DNA from: Rhynochetos jubatus
Lineage: Eukaryota; Chordata; Aves; Eurypygiformes; Rhynochetidae
Length of the DNA: 64,000 nt
Direction of reading: 5' to 3'
NCBI GenBank assembly: GCA_027574665.1
Contig: CM050650.1
Location: 96,259,086 to 96,323,085, forward strand
Part shown: in pieces, positions 23,612 to 35,882 of the stretch
Numbering within the stretch: position 1 is the stretch's first letter
Layout: each line of letters opens with the position of its first letter
The notes under the pieces: generated by a model
Told to the model about the DNA's origin: nothing
Seen by the model: only the letters and a program-made list of their open reading frames with translations
Database searches by the model: none
Program-made: the position numbers and the translations under genes

Positions 23612-24412
23612 TGTGTAGGGTTTAGTCAGGAAAGGGTTAACTCTCTTTACTGTGGATGCTATGAAGCTGTGTTCTTGGATGCTGGGAGAAGTACTGATAA
23701 GGTCTTAGTTGGCACTGGGGAATGCCCTCACTGAATTCAGTCTTCCTCCGCTTCTGATATTGCAGCTGCATTCCCAGCTCTTGCTGGCTTGCTACAGGCA
23801 GTGCAGGGGAAACAGTTCAGACAGCTGACCCAAACTGACCAAGGAAGTATTTCATTCCATAGTATGTCATGCTCGGGGTATAGGTGAGGAGGGGTTCCGG
23901 GAGCCGTTACTCTCTCTCTTACTCTGTTGCTCATTTACTTCCTGGCACTTGCTAACACTCTCCCTGACTCCTGCATTAGCTGCTTTGCTAACTCCTGTGC
24001 TGGCTCATGTGTGAGGGAGTTGGCAGGTTTGTTTAGTGTTCCTGGTCATGCTATTGCTGATAGGGTTCACTTGGAAGCTGCTGTAACAGCTTTTGGGCTC
24101 CAGTCCTCAGGCTGCGACTCTCGGGTTCTCTGGCTCTGACTCTCACTACTCAGAACATGGTTGTGCACTAGTGAGTGGGTGGTGAGCAACTGTGTCATAA
24201 TTGTATCATATTGTATTATATGTTTTATTTCCTATCATTTTAATTACTTATTATTACTAGTATTTGTATATATTAATTGAAATTCGATTAGTAAATAGTT
24301 CTTATCTCAAATTTACAAGCTTCCTTGTCCTTTTCCCTCCAATTGAGGAGGGGAGGTGGAATCTGTGAGAGCAGCTTTGTGGTATTTTGCTAGCTGGAGT
24401 TAAATCATGACG
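23612..24412 (+). mobile_element. Complete solo LTR, longer variant
   Basis: It runs from TGTGTAGGGTTTAGTCAGG to GTTAAATCATGACG (801 bp). The final base is G where related LTRs have A. Perfect CTTTA repeats (23607-23611 and 24413-24417) mark the 5-bp target duplication. The U3 carries CAGACAGCTGACCC and a promoter region ATGTCATGCTCGGGGTATAG, in which the TATA box looks mutated. The R/U5 part has TAGTTCTTATCTCAA. It is about 230 bp longer than its neighbour at 22650, mainly in the GC-rich middle section. No coding function. Frames of 65-70 codons inside are artefacts. Confidence 0.9.
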
Positions 24413-24417
24413 CTTTA

Positions 24418-25329
24418 TTATTTTTTTTATGTTTGAAACTCGTCATCACAGTATTGCCTATATGCCTGACCTATACATATACACATATGTGTAAACACTT
24501 AGTTGCATATATAATAGTACTACATTTTGCACTGCTGACCTATTCAACAAACCTTGAAAAATCATAAAAATCGAAGGGGAGGGACAGACACCAAAGTTAA
24601 CATAAATTTTATTCTAAGTTTAAAAGTGTTTTTTCAAGCTAAGAAAACATTACTAAAAATGATAATGAGAACAAACCCCTTGGAAACAGAAAGACTAACA
24701 CAGCATATCAGGATAGTTTTTACTTTACCTTCCCATGAGAATTACATTTATTTGCAATTTGAAGCTCTTACAGTTTCATTCCAAATTCAGCTTTAATCAT
24801 TAGTATTTAAATTGTTCTACTAGAGTTTTAAAAATTTTGATTTTGTTTTTCTTCAGGTGTGCAACATCACAAAAGAACATACTTAACAGCTATAACTATT
24901 TAGCCTGTTAATCTTTTTTATTATTATTTATTTTTCAATAACAGTAAAATGTTCCATACATTATTAAGCTCTATTTAAATACTACACTTTTTCAATATGC
25001 AACGTGGTATCACTGAAAACACTGTTCACAGACCATTAATGAAAAAGTACTTCTATTAAACACAGGGCTAAATACACTGTCAAATCATCATGAGTTTTGC
25101 CGCAAAATGACACGGACTTTCATTATTGAAATACTGAGTAGCAACCTACATTCAGCGTTTTATAAAAGGTAGAAAGTAAATAGAGCTTGTCAGGATTTTA
25201 CAGCATAAATACATATCTTCCTATGAATGTGACGTGTAATTGCAGACATTACCCTTGACAGCTATGGATGACCTCTGCTTACCTGGTGTTTATCACTCCC
25301 ACAGTAAAGCCAGCAGAGAAACCTTTTCA
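24418..25329. other. Unannotated AT-rich sequence
   Basis: No feature was recognised. Confidence 0.6.
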
Positions 25330-25472
25330 TAAGGTTTAAAGATCATCCAATTCCAAACTCCCTGCCATGGACAGGGACACCCTCTGCTAGACCAGGTTGC
25401 TCAAAGCCTCATCCAGCCTGGCCTTGAACACTTACAGATATGTGGTATCCTCAACTTCTCTGGGAAACCTTT
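25330..25472 (-). mobile_element. CR1 LINE 3' fragment, reverse orientation
   Basis: GGTTTAAAGATCATCC, CCCTGCCATGGACAGGGACA, CTAGACCAGGTTGCTCAAAG and CATCCAGCCTGGCCTTGAAC are the CR1 3' UTR and final ORF2 codons read in reverse. The terminal octamers are missing, so both ends are truncated or decayed. Confidence 0.92.
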
Positions 25473-27311
25473 TGCTTTTTAGTATTCCTAATTCTTTTCA
25501 GTGCAACATCAAGTCATCTTGTGTTAGAGTAGTCCTGAAGATGCTTCATGGCATCTTAACTTTCTTTGTGTAAAATATATTCTATTCTATGTATTCTACA
25601 ACTTCTGCTACTGAACCACTGAGATGTAGTAGAATGTTAAACTGTTCTTACTTCCTAAGTGAGGACGTGATTATATCCTCTTTCTTCCGGTACTTCTAGC
25701 AGCTACAATTTGACTAGCTAATCTTTCCAGAACTTGACTTGTTTCTGGTTGCTACTGGAAACAACAAAGATAATTGCACACTGTGGACTAATTACGTTTA
25801 CAGCAGCTACAAGAAGTATTACTAATAGAGATTATGATAGTACATACACTGTACCTTTCAAATGTAATGAAAGTGGTACCCTGTTCTTTATTTATTAAAT
25901 ATAGGAGCACTTAATTTTGTCCTCTGTTAGACATAATCTTAGGAATACGGTATTAAATATCTCTTTCACAGTCTGTAAAAAAAAAAAAAAAAAAAATTAG
26001 CTTTAGGTTTAGCAGCTGGAAAATATCCAATTTTGAGTCAAAGAACTAATCTTTGCTATAGGGTAAATATTCATAATACCACTAATCTTAGTTTCAGGTT
26101 CCCACAGCTGGATTTATTTTCCAAAATGTAAACATATAGACTGCCTTTAAAGTCTTGGAGAAAAATAAGCAATTTTGGGATGAGATTCATTTCACCCTAA
26201 GCATGTTTCTGAAACAGGTCAGACAAACTGCATCCCAAAAGTGCATCTTTATATCTAAAATAAAGGAAGCCTACTATGCATAGAACAGTTGTAGATACCT
26301 TTATTAAGTTTCTGTTGTTCTGACATTGTATTCTAAGTAAAAAATTTGTCATAAGGACCAACATGACTTTTTTGATGACTTTTGATGACTTTTTTCTCTA
26401 TAAAGAAGAATCTCTATAAAGATCTGTGTAAAATTCTGCACTATGATCCAGTCATTGTAAAAATCACTACAACTATGCAACTATAAATAACTACAGTGGT
26501 CTCTATTGTGCAAATTAAATTATAACTTTCAAAATAAAATACTTTTCTCAGCTGCAGCCATTCAAATCCAGAGTGAATCCAGGTTTGCGTCTTCAGTATT
26601 TTATGGAAACGTCTTGTATTTTTTCACACACTGGAGGAAGGATTTCAGAATGCACCCTAGAGCTTTATTAAATTTGCTTAGTGGAATGTTATTCCAGAGT
26701 TCTTTTATTAAAGATCACATATTATAGTATCTTAGGAAAGAGCTGAAGCAATAACAGTTACTAGAAGTCTTCAATTTTTATTAAAAATCCCCTCAACATT
26801 CAGAATTAATGTAGAAAATTATTTTGCTGCTGAGATTACTTCCTGAAAATACTTTCAAAAAGTATCTAGCTTTGTTTTGGGATTTGGTTGGTTGGTTCAT
26901 TGTTTTGGGGGTTTGGGTTTGTCTGTTTTTCTGTCTTCTTTCATATGTATTGGTAATACTATAATAACTATGTCAAGTTAGGACAACACTAAAACTACTT
27001 TTTTCTTTTGTTTGGGTAAAATGCTGTTCCACCAGAAAATACTATTTGATACCACTGGAATCAGTTTTCTGTTCTTTCTCATTCGGTAAACTGGTAGCAT
27101 GATCTGTAAATTTGTAAAATAATATCGTATGTATTTCTACAGTAATACACACATTTTATTGCAATGAAAGATTCTATAGAAGTGTTCTCCAGTATTTATA
27201 CTCCAGCAGTACAAAGGTAGTGGAGATGAAGATTATTCCACTTTATGCAATCCTTAGCAAGTTTCAACAATGAATTTTGGTACAATTTGGAGGAAAAAAA
27301 GTATTAGATAT
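25473..27311. other. Unannotated AT-rich sequence with an A21 run
   Basis: Nothing was recognised except the A run at about 25977-25997, a G/T-rich stretch at 26878-26932, and a small tandem echo of TTTTTTGATGACTT near 26363-26396. Confidence 0.6.
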
Positions 27312-27374
27312 ATTAATCTACATTATAAATATATTGATCTACATTTTTTATATATATATAAAATGTAGATTAAT
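27312..27374. repeat. Two nested AT-rich inverted repeats
   Basis: ATTAATCTACATT (27312-27324) is the exact reverse complement of AATGTAGATTAAT (27362-27374). A second left arm, ATCTACATTTT (27337-27347), pairs exactly with AAAATGTAGAT (27360-27370). One right arm can therefore pair with either of two left arms around a TA-rich loop. It is a possible cruciform or a short inverted-repeat relic, with no known function. Confidence 0.85.
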
Positions 27375-27593
27375 TAAACTAAGACTGAAGACCTTTATTT
27401 TGGGAACTTCTGACAGCAAAAAACAGTGGAGCACTCTCTAAAATATCCTACTCTTTGCCAGAACTGGAATAAGGGAAAATAATTATGAAGTCCTAGATGT
27501 CTACTTAACAGTCCAATTATTCTGCTAGAGTTACTGTAAACTGAAGAGAATAGGAAAGCAGATCCAGTCTTACTGCCTTGTGCCTTTTGTCGA

Positions 27594-27662
27594 AAAACAA
27601 ACCAAACCAAACCAAACCAAAACAAAAACAAACAAAAACCCAACAAAACCAAAACCCAATCA
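27594..27662. repeat. (AACCA)n-like simple repeat
   Basis: Imperfect pentamer and hexamer units such as CCAAA and CAAAA, containing only A and C over about 60 nt. A similar decayed A/C-only tract is at 40981-41028. Confidence 0.85.
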
Positions 27663-30077
27663 AAAACATTTCTCTGAAAAATGTTAATAGGTGAAGATTA
27701 AATTCTTGTTGAAATACCTATCATTCTGGTTTTGTATTCTTTGCAAAGAATATAAATTAGTGAATAAGTCATATTCTAAACTAGTATAAGTTTGGAATGT
27801 ACAACATTCACTAGTGTTTTCCACACTATTTTGGAACACATTTTTCCCACATTTTTAGACTTCCTAAATTAAGGTTTGACACATCTTAAACACTACAAAG
27901 AAAGACCAGGAAACTTTAAAAATATTTGAATACTCATACTTATTAATTAAAACTTAATTGTCTTGGACCAATTGGGCTACATTTCTGGAACTCTGCATGC
28001 TTAGATCTTGTATACTTCTACAGTTGAAAGTCATGCTCAGGCAACCACAAAAGATCATCTCAGTCAACGTGGGGTTTTTTTCAGCTTTTTTTCTTTCCTT
28101 GGGAATAATTTCTGTTCATTCCTGTGAAGAAAGATATTCTAAATACCATTGTCTTAGCCTTTCTCTTTGACTTTCATTGATTTACATGCAGGCCTTCTCT
28201 TTTCATCTTGCTGAGATAATACTGATTGTCCCAGATATGTCTCCTCAAAATATATCCACTATAGCTTTCAAGAGACAGCACTTTCATAAAGTATTTTAAG
28301 TTTGAAGAGTGTATTTTTTCACATTGACTTTGTATAAGTTCTTAACTGGATACATTATTTATGCACTCAAAATTAGGTGGGATTAATACATGTCCCTGTA
28401 TTGATTTTAGTTATCTTGTCTGTCTTTCACTACTTACCTATTTCAATTGTTTGGATGGAAACTTCAAAAAATAATAAATCTTCAGTGATTCTTTTCCAGA
28501 TTTTATTATTACTCTTTTTTTCTGGTTCATCACACATAACACTGAAAACTTTAGTCAAAAGGCTGTGCTTCCCTTGCTCTGGAAGACAACTCTTTTATGG
28601 ACATTGTCAACTATCATCTTTTGGATTTTATTTGCTATTTTTCTTGAAATAAGTGTTTAGAACTGATCAACTGATTCTTTTATTTTTTTTTTCCTATCAA
28701 AATCCAGCTATTCAATAAATGTTATATACAATTGAATACTTTGGAAGGAGTGACACAATGTTTCCTTATTGCTGTTATTGCTTACGTTGCATAGGTCCTT
28801 GACTAGAACCCTGAATAAAACCAAAGCTACCTTATATTAGGTTGTCTGTACAGACAATTTGAAATATAGACAAATCCTATCAAGAAAATCACACTTCAAA
28901 TTATTCATTCCATGTCATTTGTCAGGCAACTAATCTGGTGTGACCCATGCTGGTTTAGACCTAGGAAAGTACAAGATTTTCTTCCAATTAATTTTATTTC
29001 CCTCTAATCAAAGAGGTTAAGAATAACCGTGGGAACTGATGAGTTTATTTCTTATTCTATACACTGCTCTTACAGAGTAGCAAAATAAATTATTGGAAGA
29101 AAAATTACTTTTCGTAATCTGCACTTTTAAACTGATAACATCTAGAGTTTTGTTTTGAAATAAATATTGTTGGTCAGTAAGTTTGTTCTGCTATACTTTA
29201 ATCTTCTCATTATAAGAAAAAAGTGTATGGTAGGAAAATCTCCCTTCCCTTCAGTACATTCAAAACATAGATTTTTCCCTTTTTGTTCCCACATTAAGTT
29301 CTGTTTCTTCTGTATTTCTCTCTACAGCACTGTCTCCTTTACACCTTGAGGTTATCATTGTAAAGCTGTTCAATCCATTTTTCAGCAAGTTTACTGTTGG
29401 GAAAGACCTAGGTTTTCATTCATTGGATGGAGACTTTATGTCACAAAGGAAATAAAACTGTTTGATGGTACCTGTTCTATCTATTTTATATCTGATATAA
29501 ACTCTAGCTCAGTGCTGAAGCATTTGAAAAACATCTGAAAGTTACTGTTGCATAGGCCCTAACTTCTGCTTAGGCTATTACAACCTTCACATAGAAAAGA
29601 TTTATATGTATTTGCAGACTGGGCCAAATGCTCAAAGGTATAAAGGAAAAGGGAAATGCAGTTACCTAGCACTTTTCTATGGAAAAATAAAGCATCTTTC
29701 AGATCTGGATAGAATGCAGTGTTTTAAAACATTATAGGAATGTCAGAACATGGAACACCTACCAAAGAAATAAGTATTTGATCATTACTCCCTCTGCAAA
29801 TGCAAGATGTCTTTCCAAATTGGTTTTATTCTGCTGTAGCACCTGAAGCTACACTTTTTCTTATTCTATCATCATATACATATCATATAAATAAAAATAT
29901 ACTTACATTTCAAACAAGATTAAAACAAGTCACCACAACTAAGAGTTTGCACTAGCTGAAGTGTAACAAATAATGAAAGGTGAGCCGTGACATAGAGTAT
30001 ATGTCGATACATCTGCTAGGAATTCAGGCTGTCTTAAATACATGTAGGCAAACATCTAATCTTCTGTATAGGCTTCT
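27663..30077. other. Unannotated AT-rich sequence
   Basis: No feature was recognised. Confidence 0.6.
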
Positions 30078-30600
30078 GTATGGCTCACAGAATGACAGAG
30101 GACTGAAATGTCACCTGGTCAACCTTCCAGACCTAAGGTGATACTAGCTCTAGCTATGAATCTCCTAATAGATGTTTACTTAATAACTTTTTAAAGGTAT
30201 CCACTGTCTCCCTGTATTAAACTATTTCAGTGTTTCATTATTGTTACCATCAGAAAGCTATTTTTAGTCTGTAATCTGAATTTCCCTTGCTCTGACTGAA
30301 ACCCACTTCTACTTCATATGGACATAAAGAATTCCCTTCCCCCTAGCAGTGGTCTTTAATGAATTTTGAGGGCATTACCATTTCCATACTCAGACTTAAG
30401 TTTTAGAAATTAAATGTACTTTACTAAACCTGTCCTCATGCACTCTGTTGCCTATACAGCAGCTAATTTACATTATTCTCCTTTTGATCTGTGAGCCGAG
30501 CTCTTTCAGGAAGTGCAGTGTCCAGACCTCAATGCAGAGCCCCAGCACAGACCTCAGTGATGTAGAGTAGAGGAGAAGATTCTTTTTCCATACCTTGTAG
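30078..30600 (-). mobile_element. Ancient CR1-type LINE 3' region, reverse orientation
   Basis: The order of weakly conserved blocks matches the minus strand of an old CR1. A CACAGAATGACAGAGG start leads into the 3' UTR. Next come TATCCACTGTCTCCCTG and a stretch around 30290-30350. Then CTGTCCTCATGCACTCTG precedes a block near 30506-30580 (AGGAAGTGCAGTGTCCAGAC, CTCAATGCAGAGCC, CTCAGTGATGTAGAGTAGAG) that corresponds to the C-terminal ORF2 codons for a CVQFW-like and VQRRA region. Divergence is high, with no frame. It is clearly older than the copies at 36389 and 57585. Confidence 0.65.
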
Positions 30601-33600
30601 ACAGGGTTTTGAAAGTTATCTGTCAATAAATTGTTTACCTTTTTCTGCTGTTAGAATAATAGTTTGATTTTTGTGGAGCTTGATTATTTCCCATGTTAAA
30701 TTCTATGAAACTGCTGCTTGTCCTTATCCTGCATTTATGCAGATGACCATTCTTAAGTGCAAAATGAGTTATTTTTGTCCCTGTTGAATTATAGCTGTTT
30801 TTCTTTTTTTTTTAGGTTATTTCTCCAGTTTCTTAAAACTATTTAAAATTTCAATTCTTATTTACAACAAATTATCACCCTCTCCAGGTTCATATTGTTT
30901 ACAGTTTTATTTAGTTTAGTATTTATTTCATCATCTGTATGATTACTGAAAATACTTATATTGGATTCAGAACAGGACGCTAAGGAACTTTATTGATACT
31001 TCATTTTAATAATGATTCTTTAACAGTTAATAGCTAACTTTAATAGCTAAACTCTTTAACTATGTGTTTTGTTTTGGTTTGGGGTTTTTTTCTTCTAGAA
31101 TTCAACCTTATGTAGCTTTACTGTACCTTTTCAGTTCTAAATGGTCTGTTTTCTGAACACAGAGTTGATCAAGATAATGTATCTGTAATCAAAGATGAGC
31201 TTCAAAGAAGCAGCACTCAAATAGCCTGAAGTAGTGAGATATTCTGGGAATCTTGTAGCAGTCATCTTTCTGAAACGTAAAACATAAATATGCATGAGGA
31301 GTAGAATTAAGATTGCAGAATTAAGTTGATCATAAAAACTTACTGTTTATATCAGAACTTAAACCAATCTGCAATTAACATGACTCATCTTTCTCTATTT
31401 AGACATTCAAAATTATCATTATTTTTAATAATAATAATAACAATTTATCTTTCAGATATTCAACCCAGGTCACTTCCCTATTAGTGGGCACTGAAAAAAA
31501 ACCACCAAACCAACACCAAAATAATCATCAAAATCCTTATTGACAACTTTATCTCTTTCGGGACATTTTACTGTTAGAACAGATGACCACTGTGTCAGCC
31601 TTAAATCTTCACCAAGCATGTATACAAGGGAAGTGTGTTTTCAGTCTTTCTTCAATAAAGACTAAAACATAGTATAACTTAGTACTTTGTATTTTAATGT
31701 GTGTTGAGATTTTAAATCGTATACCAGTATCAAAAAGCAAGTGTTAATCATCCCTTCTGAAAACTTAGTGCAAATGGGACAAACCTGTTTGGTTTCCATA
31801 TCAAAACCAATATAAATCCACAGCATTGTGTCTACAAAACCAGAGGGTTTTATCAGCATTATTTCTTAGAGTTACTGCTTTAACAGCAAGAGTTAGAAAA
31901 GAGGGGAAAAATCAGCATGTAAGGCTAAGTGGATCTGACCTTCCAACATTATCCACCTTAAGTATGTCAATGATTGATTCACGAAGTTGGCTGAGAATTT
32001 AATAATTTATAAGCACCCCTCTACTACTTCCTTCTTTTTGGTCATAAGATACAGATTGACTCATAAAATAAGTGAAGGTGTTGAGTCCCAGGCATCTCCA
32101 ATGTGAGTTGCAAAGGTGCATATTTTGATGCACAGATGAATGAGCAGAGCTCATACTTACTGAGTTCAGATTAAATATCCAAAGAGGGTATTGACAGATG
32201 TTCTCTTGTTTGTGAAGTAATGGTAGTTATACACTAAGCAAAATAATCCTAGTATTCATCTGGAGAACCAAAGTATTCTGATCAGGACAAATTTTCTACT
32301 TTGTGATCAGATGAAATAGTGTAATCCAGATATGAAAGTAAACAGAAAATAGTAAAAATAAATCAGAACAAAGAAACAAGAATCAAAAATATTTTGTTTC
32401 ATTCTGCTTATGACCACCAAGAAAGACATGTCACAAATCACAGGCACTGCAAGCTAATCAAGGGAATAGTTCTGTTATTGAAATCATTGCACCATATTCT
32501 GTGCAATAATCAAGTCAAACAAGACCTGATTTAATTATTGCTACCAAACTAATCTTTAGAATTTATATCTAACAATTGACTTTGATGACAAAAATATGTG
32601 GATGAAAACTACAGCTGAATAAGGGATTCACACAGTAACAACTTAACCTTCATTTCCTCCTCCACTTACGAGTCTCAGTTCTGACTGAAATTAGACAAGC
32701 TCTATTTTGAAAATGGAAAATGAACGTATTTAATTTTTGGGATGATAAAATTCTACTCAGGATCATTCATGCTCTTTGTATTTTCCTATTAACACTCATC
32801 TTCTAATTTTCTTTTCTTGGGTTTGACAACTGTGGGCTGACAAGTATGATTTATATTGAGAACCCAGTTACAGTGAATACCTTGCTAAAAAGTGCTGGTG
32901 ATTTATTTTGTATAGTACTGCAGTGTGATCTTTTAGATTAAATGTCTGATTTTAGTATATATTAGTTTAATATTGGTTGAATATATTTTAAAATTTATAT
33001 ATGTCTTTATAAATATTTTTCTTACTATAAAGTATAAAACATTCATCAATTACTTACCATATAATATGATTAATGAGGATCATTACAAATCTGTTGCTCC
33101 ATGCTTTAAGTGAGGTTATTAATGAAATTTAATCAAAATATCAATAATTTTCAGCATTAAAGGACAAATATTCATCAAGTATATTTTCCTTTCTTTTTTT
33201 ACTTTGGTTTGTATTCCACTGAAGTAAAATTTAAGACAATTTCATAAGAACATAACAGGGTGGAAAATTAATATACTAGTGGCAGTATTAAAAGCTTAAT
33301 GGCCAGTAGGTATATTGATCAAGATCATGCTGCATTAATTCAATTCTCTGTTTGGCTCTTAGCTACTTTTAAAGGGTACATCAATGGGGACTGTTTTTCT
33401 TAGCCATCATGACAGTTCAATAGTATTCTGACCTTGTAAATTCTCTTAATGTCCTGAAAGTGTTTCACAATATTCACGTGTCTCAGGAAATGGATCCACA
33501 AATGGAATCTGATATATAGTGTGAATTCATGAAGTATTTCTAAGCAACTTGTATATGTAACTTGAAAAACCTCTAAACTTAATATTCATGGAAAAAATAC

Positions 33601-35185
33601 AGATCTCTTAAATCTAAGAGGGAATTATTGGAAATGGCAGTTACAGTTGTAATCTCTAGTATTTTATAGATTATGAGAATTTAAATTTACAAAATTTAAT
33701 TTACAACGTTTCTTATGTGCATATAGTATAATATAGTCGAATTCCCTAGGGATTCATGCTTTAGATTTGCTATGTAGGAGAAAAGGTACAGAATATTTTC
33801 TTCTTTTTTTTTTCTGTTTACTAAATGAAAATCATTAATAAATCATGTTATGAATTGTATTTTAAAAGGAAGGCTTATGCTCAAGTACCTGTTACTTTTC
33901 TCACCACAGAAAATATTTGTCTTATGTTAATCACAGAGGTTTAGATTTAGATTCTCAACTGACTTAAATAAGCTCAGTAACCTCAAGTCAACAAAGCCAG
34001 TGTACAACTAAAACAGCTGTGCTAGTGACAGCAAAGACTATGAGAACAAAAGAGATTTGTATAAAACAGCTGCCACATCAACAATGTCAGCGGAGGAAAC
34101 TTAATGGTTCACACAGAGAGCTATCAAGATTAAATGATGTAGTGACAGCTCCATGGGGAGAAGTACATATGAAAGACTATCTTCAGAAAAGCTTTAAGTG
34201 ATAACTGATCAATATTTGTAAATGTTGAAATATACCAAAAATAGGCATTCAGGAATATATGAGTACAAGGACTCCCATGGAAGCAAGAAGAGTGCACTGT
34301 TAGTGAGATAACAAGCTTTAGAAGACACAGAGCTAAAACAGGATTGAGAGACAAAGGATATGTTTAGTTTCTGGGTAGAATGTTGTTTTCCCCTTTCTAT
34401 TCAGATTCTAAACATTTCGGGTAAAAGATTATGCATTAGTAAAATGTCCTGCTCAGTACAACCTCAATATTGTCAGTGTGCTGTTTTATTTCCACTAATT
34501 GTATTATTTATTACAGGTCAGTTAGTTTACAGCTGACAACATTTAAAAAATCCTCCAGTGGTGGGCCTACTGAACAGAGTGCCCCATGCTTCCTTTACTG
34601 CCTGTATCAGACGTTAATAGAGAAACACTATTACTGAGATGTGCTGACATCATTGATTAGGCTTTTGAATACACTAGAAAGTAAACAGAGGCATTAATTT
34701 TAATTTTAAACTCCATTAGGAATTTGAGGGTAAAACAAAACTGGTGCCTGCAGAATACAAGTGCAGCTTTCTAAGGGAAACTTCCAGAATAGGTAACAAG
34801 AGCATTAAAAAAAAGAGACCATTTACTCAACACATAGCCTATGTAATTCAAAGATACTTATTTTTGATTGGTTACACATTATAGGAAAGGAGGGAAAAAA
34901 ATAATCCATACTTCATTATAAGATATCACTGACAGTTATTTTGTCACACTCCGATGATTTTTATACACAGAAATAATGTTTATAAAGCAAACTTTAAGAA
35001 CTGTGACCAAAGCTCTGTGTCTGTTAAAATCAGTGATAGACTTTCTATTTAATGAAAACAGGACAACTTTCTACATCTTATGGTATCACCAGTGCCGGTT
35101 GTACGCCAGCTGTAAAATTGACTCCAGATACTTGGCTAATGTAAGTCTCAGCAAACTGAGCTGATCAGATCAATAAAGACAAAAA
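30601..35185. other. Unannotated AT-rich sequence
   Basis: No repeat family, RNA gene or exon was recognised. Frames are under 75 codons. A segment around 34535-34740 mixes GC-richer sequence with homeodomain-like TAATTTTAATTT cores and could be unique or constrained sequence, but this cannot be decided from one genome. Confidence 0.55.
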
Positions 35186-35245
35186 AGTGGAAAGATAAAC
35201 TGACCAAAGGGAGATTTCATGCCATCAAATATCATGCTTGGTATA
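35186..35245 (+). mobile_element. Outer LTR, U3 part left of the nested insertion
   Basis: AAACTGACCAAAGGGAGATT and TTTCATGCCATCAAATATCA, then TGCTTGGTATA, align by eye with about 23840-23890 of the LTR at 23612 (AAACTGACCAAGGAAGTATT and ATGTCATGCTCGGGGTATA). The distal U3 is missing or unrecognisable before about 35186. The segment ends at the GTATA target duplication. Confidence 0.75.
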
Positions 35246-35877
35246 TGTCCCGGCCTGGTTATCCCGGGTAGGGGAAGTTTCATTGTTGTACCCAGAGTGA
35301 GATAAGACACAAACGAGGTCAGATGCCGCTAACAAGGAGTTTATTTTTGGTGTAAGAAAATAGCAATAGGAGAGAGAGAAAATAGAAAAGGGGAAAAATT
35401 TAGCAAGAAGTCGGGAGAGAATTGCAAGAGATAGTCACCACCATGGATCCAGCAGCGTCCTGTTGGTCCGTAGTGTTGTAGGCTTCGGTGGGGAGGGTCC
35501 CTGTCATGGTTTGGTCCCATAGTCTTTGATAGGGTGGTTTTTGCTGACTCCTGTCTCCTGCACATGCTCTCAGGCTACGCAGCTGATCCCATGGGGTGCA
35601 TAGGACCACTATGTGACCACTTTCATGCTTTGGCAGGCTTGGGGGTCCTCTGTGTCTGGACCCCCCATGAGGTGATGTGATGGTTCTTTGTCCTTGGTCG
35701 GAACTGGTCTCCAGAGGCTATTTGCTTCTTATCTGTCCAGTAGGCCATTTGGCCCTTGTCTATTCAGGCCTGCAGGCAATCCTTCCTCCTCAGGCCACTG
35801 AAAGCCAAGCCACCAGGAAGTTTCATAACTGTGTTAGCAAGCTTTGAGACAATCAGCTCAAGATAAAGTCTCTCACA
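35246..35877 (-). mobile_element. Complete solo LTR nested in another LTR, reverse orientation
   Basis: The plus-strand ends are TGTCCCGGCCTGG and CTCTCACA, so on its own strand it reads TGTGAGAG...CCGGGACA. Perfect GTATA repeats (35241-35245 and 35878-35882) flank it. The length is 632 bp. An AATAAA signal on the minus strand is at 35340-35345, leaving about 95 bp of R/U5. It is GC-richer than the flanks and looks unrelated to the TGTG-TGGTTT group in this window. No internal retroviral sequence is present. It must be younger than the LTR it interrupts. The frames of 69-93 codons inside or across its edge are not genes. Confidence 0.88.
35340..35345 (-). terminator. Polyadenylation signal of the nested LTR
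   Basis: AATAAA on the minus strand, about 95 bp before the LTR 3' end, which is a plausible distance for R plus U5. Confidence 0.6.
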
Positions 35878-35882
35878 GTATA

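Noticed and set aside
22650..24412. A provirus with 5' and 3' LTRs
   Set aside because: The two LTRs differ strongly in length, each has its own target duplication, and the 388-bp spacer has no retroviral motif.
27594..27662. CRISPR-like or telomere-like repeat
   Set aside because: It is a simple A/C-only low-complexity tract with no spacers and no TTAGGG or CCCTAA units.
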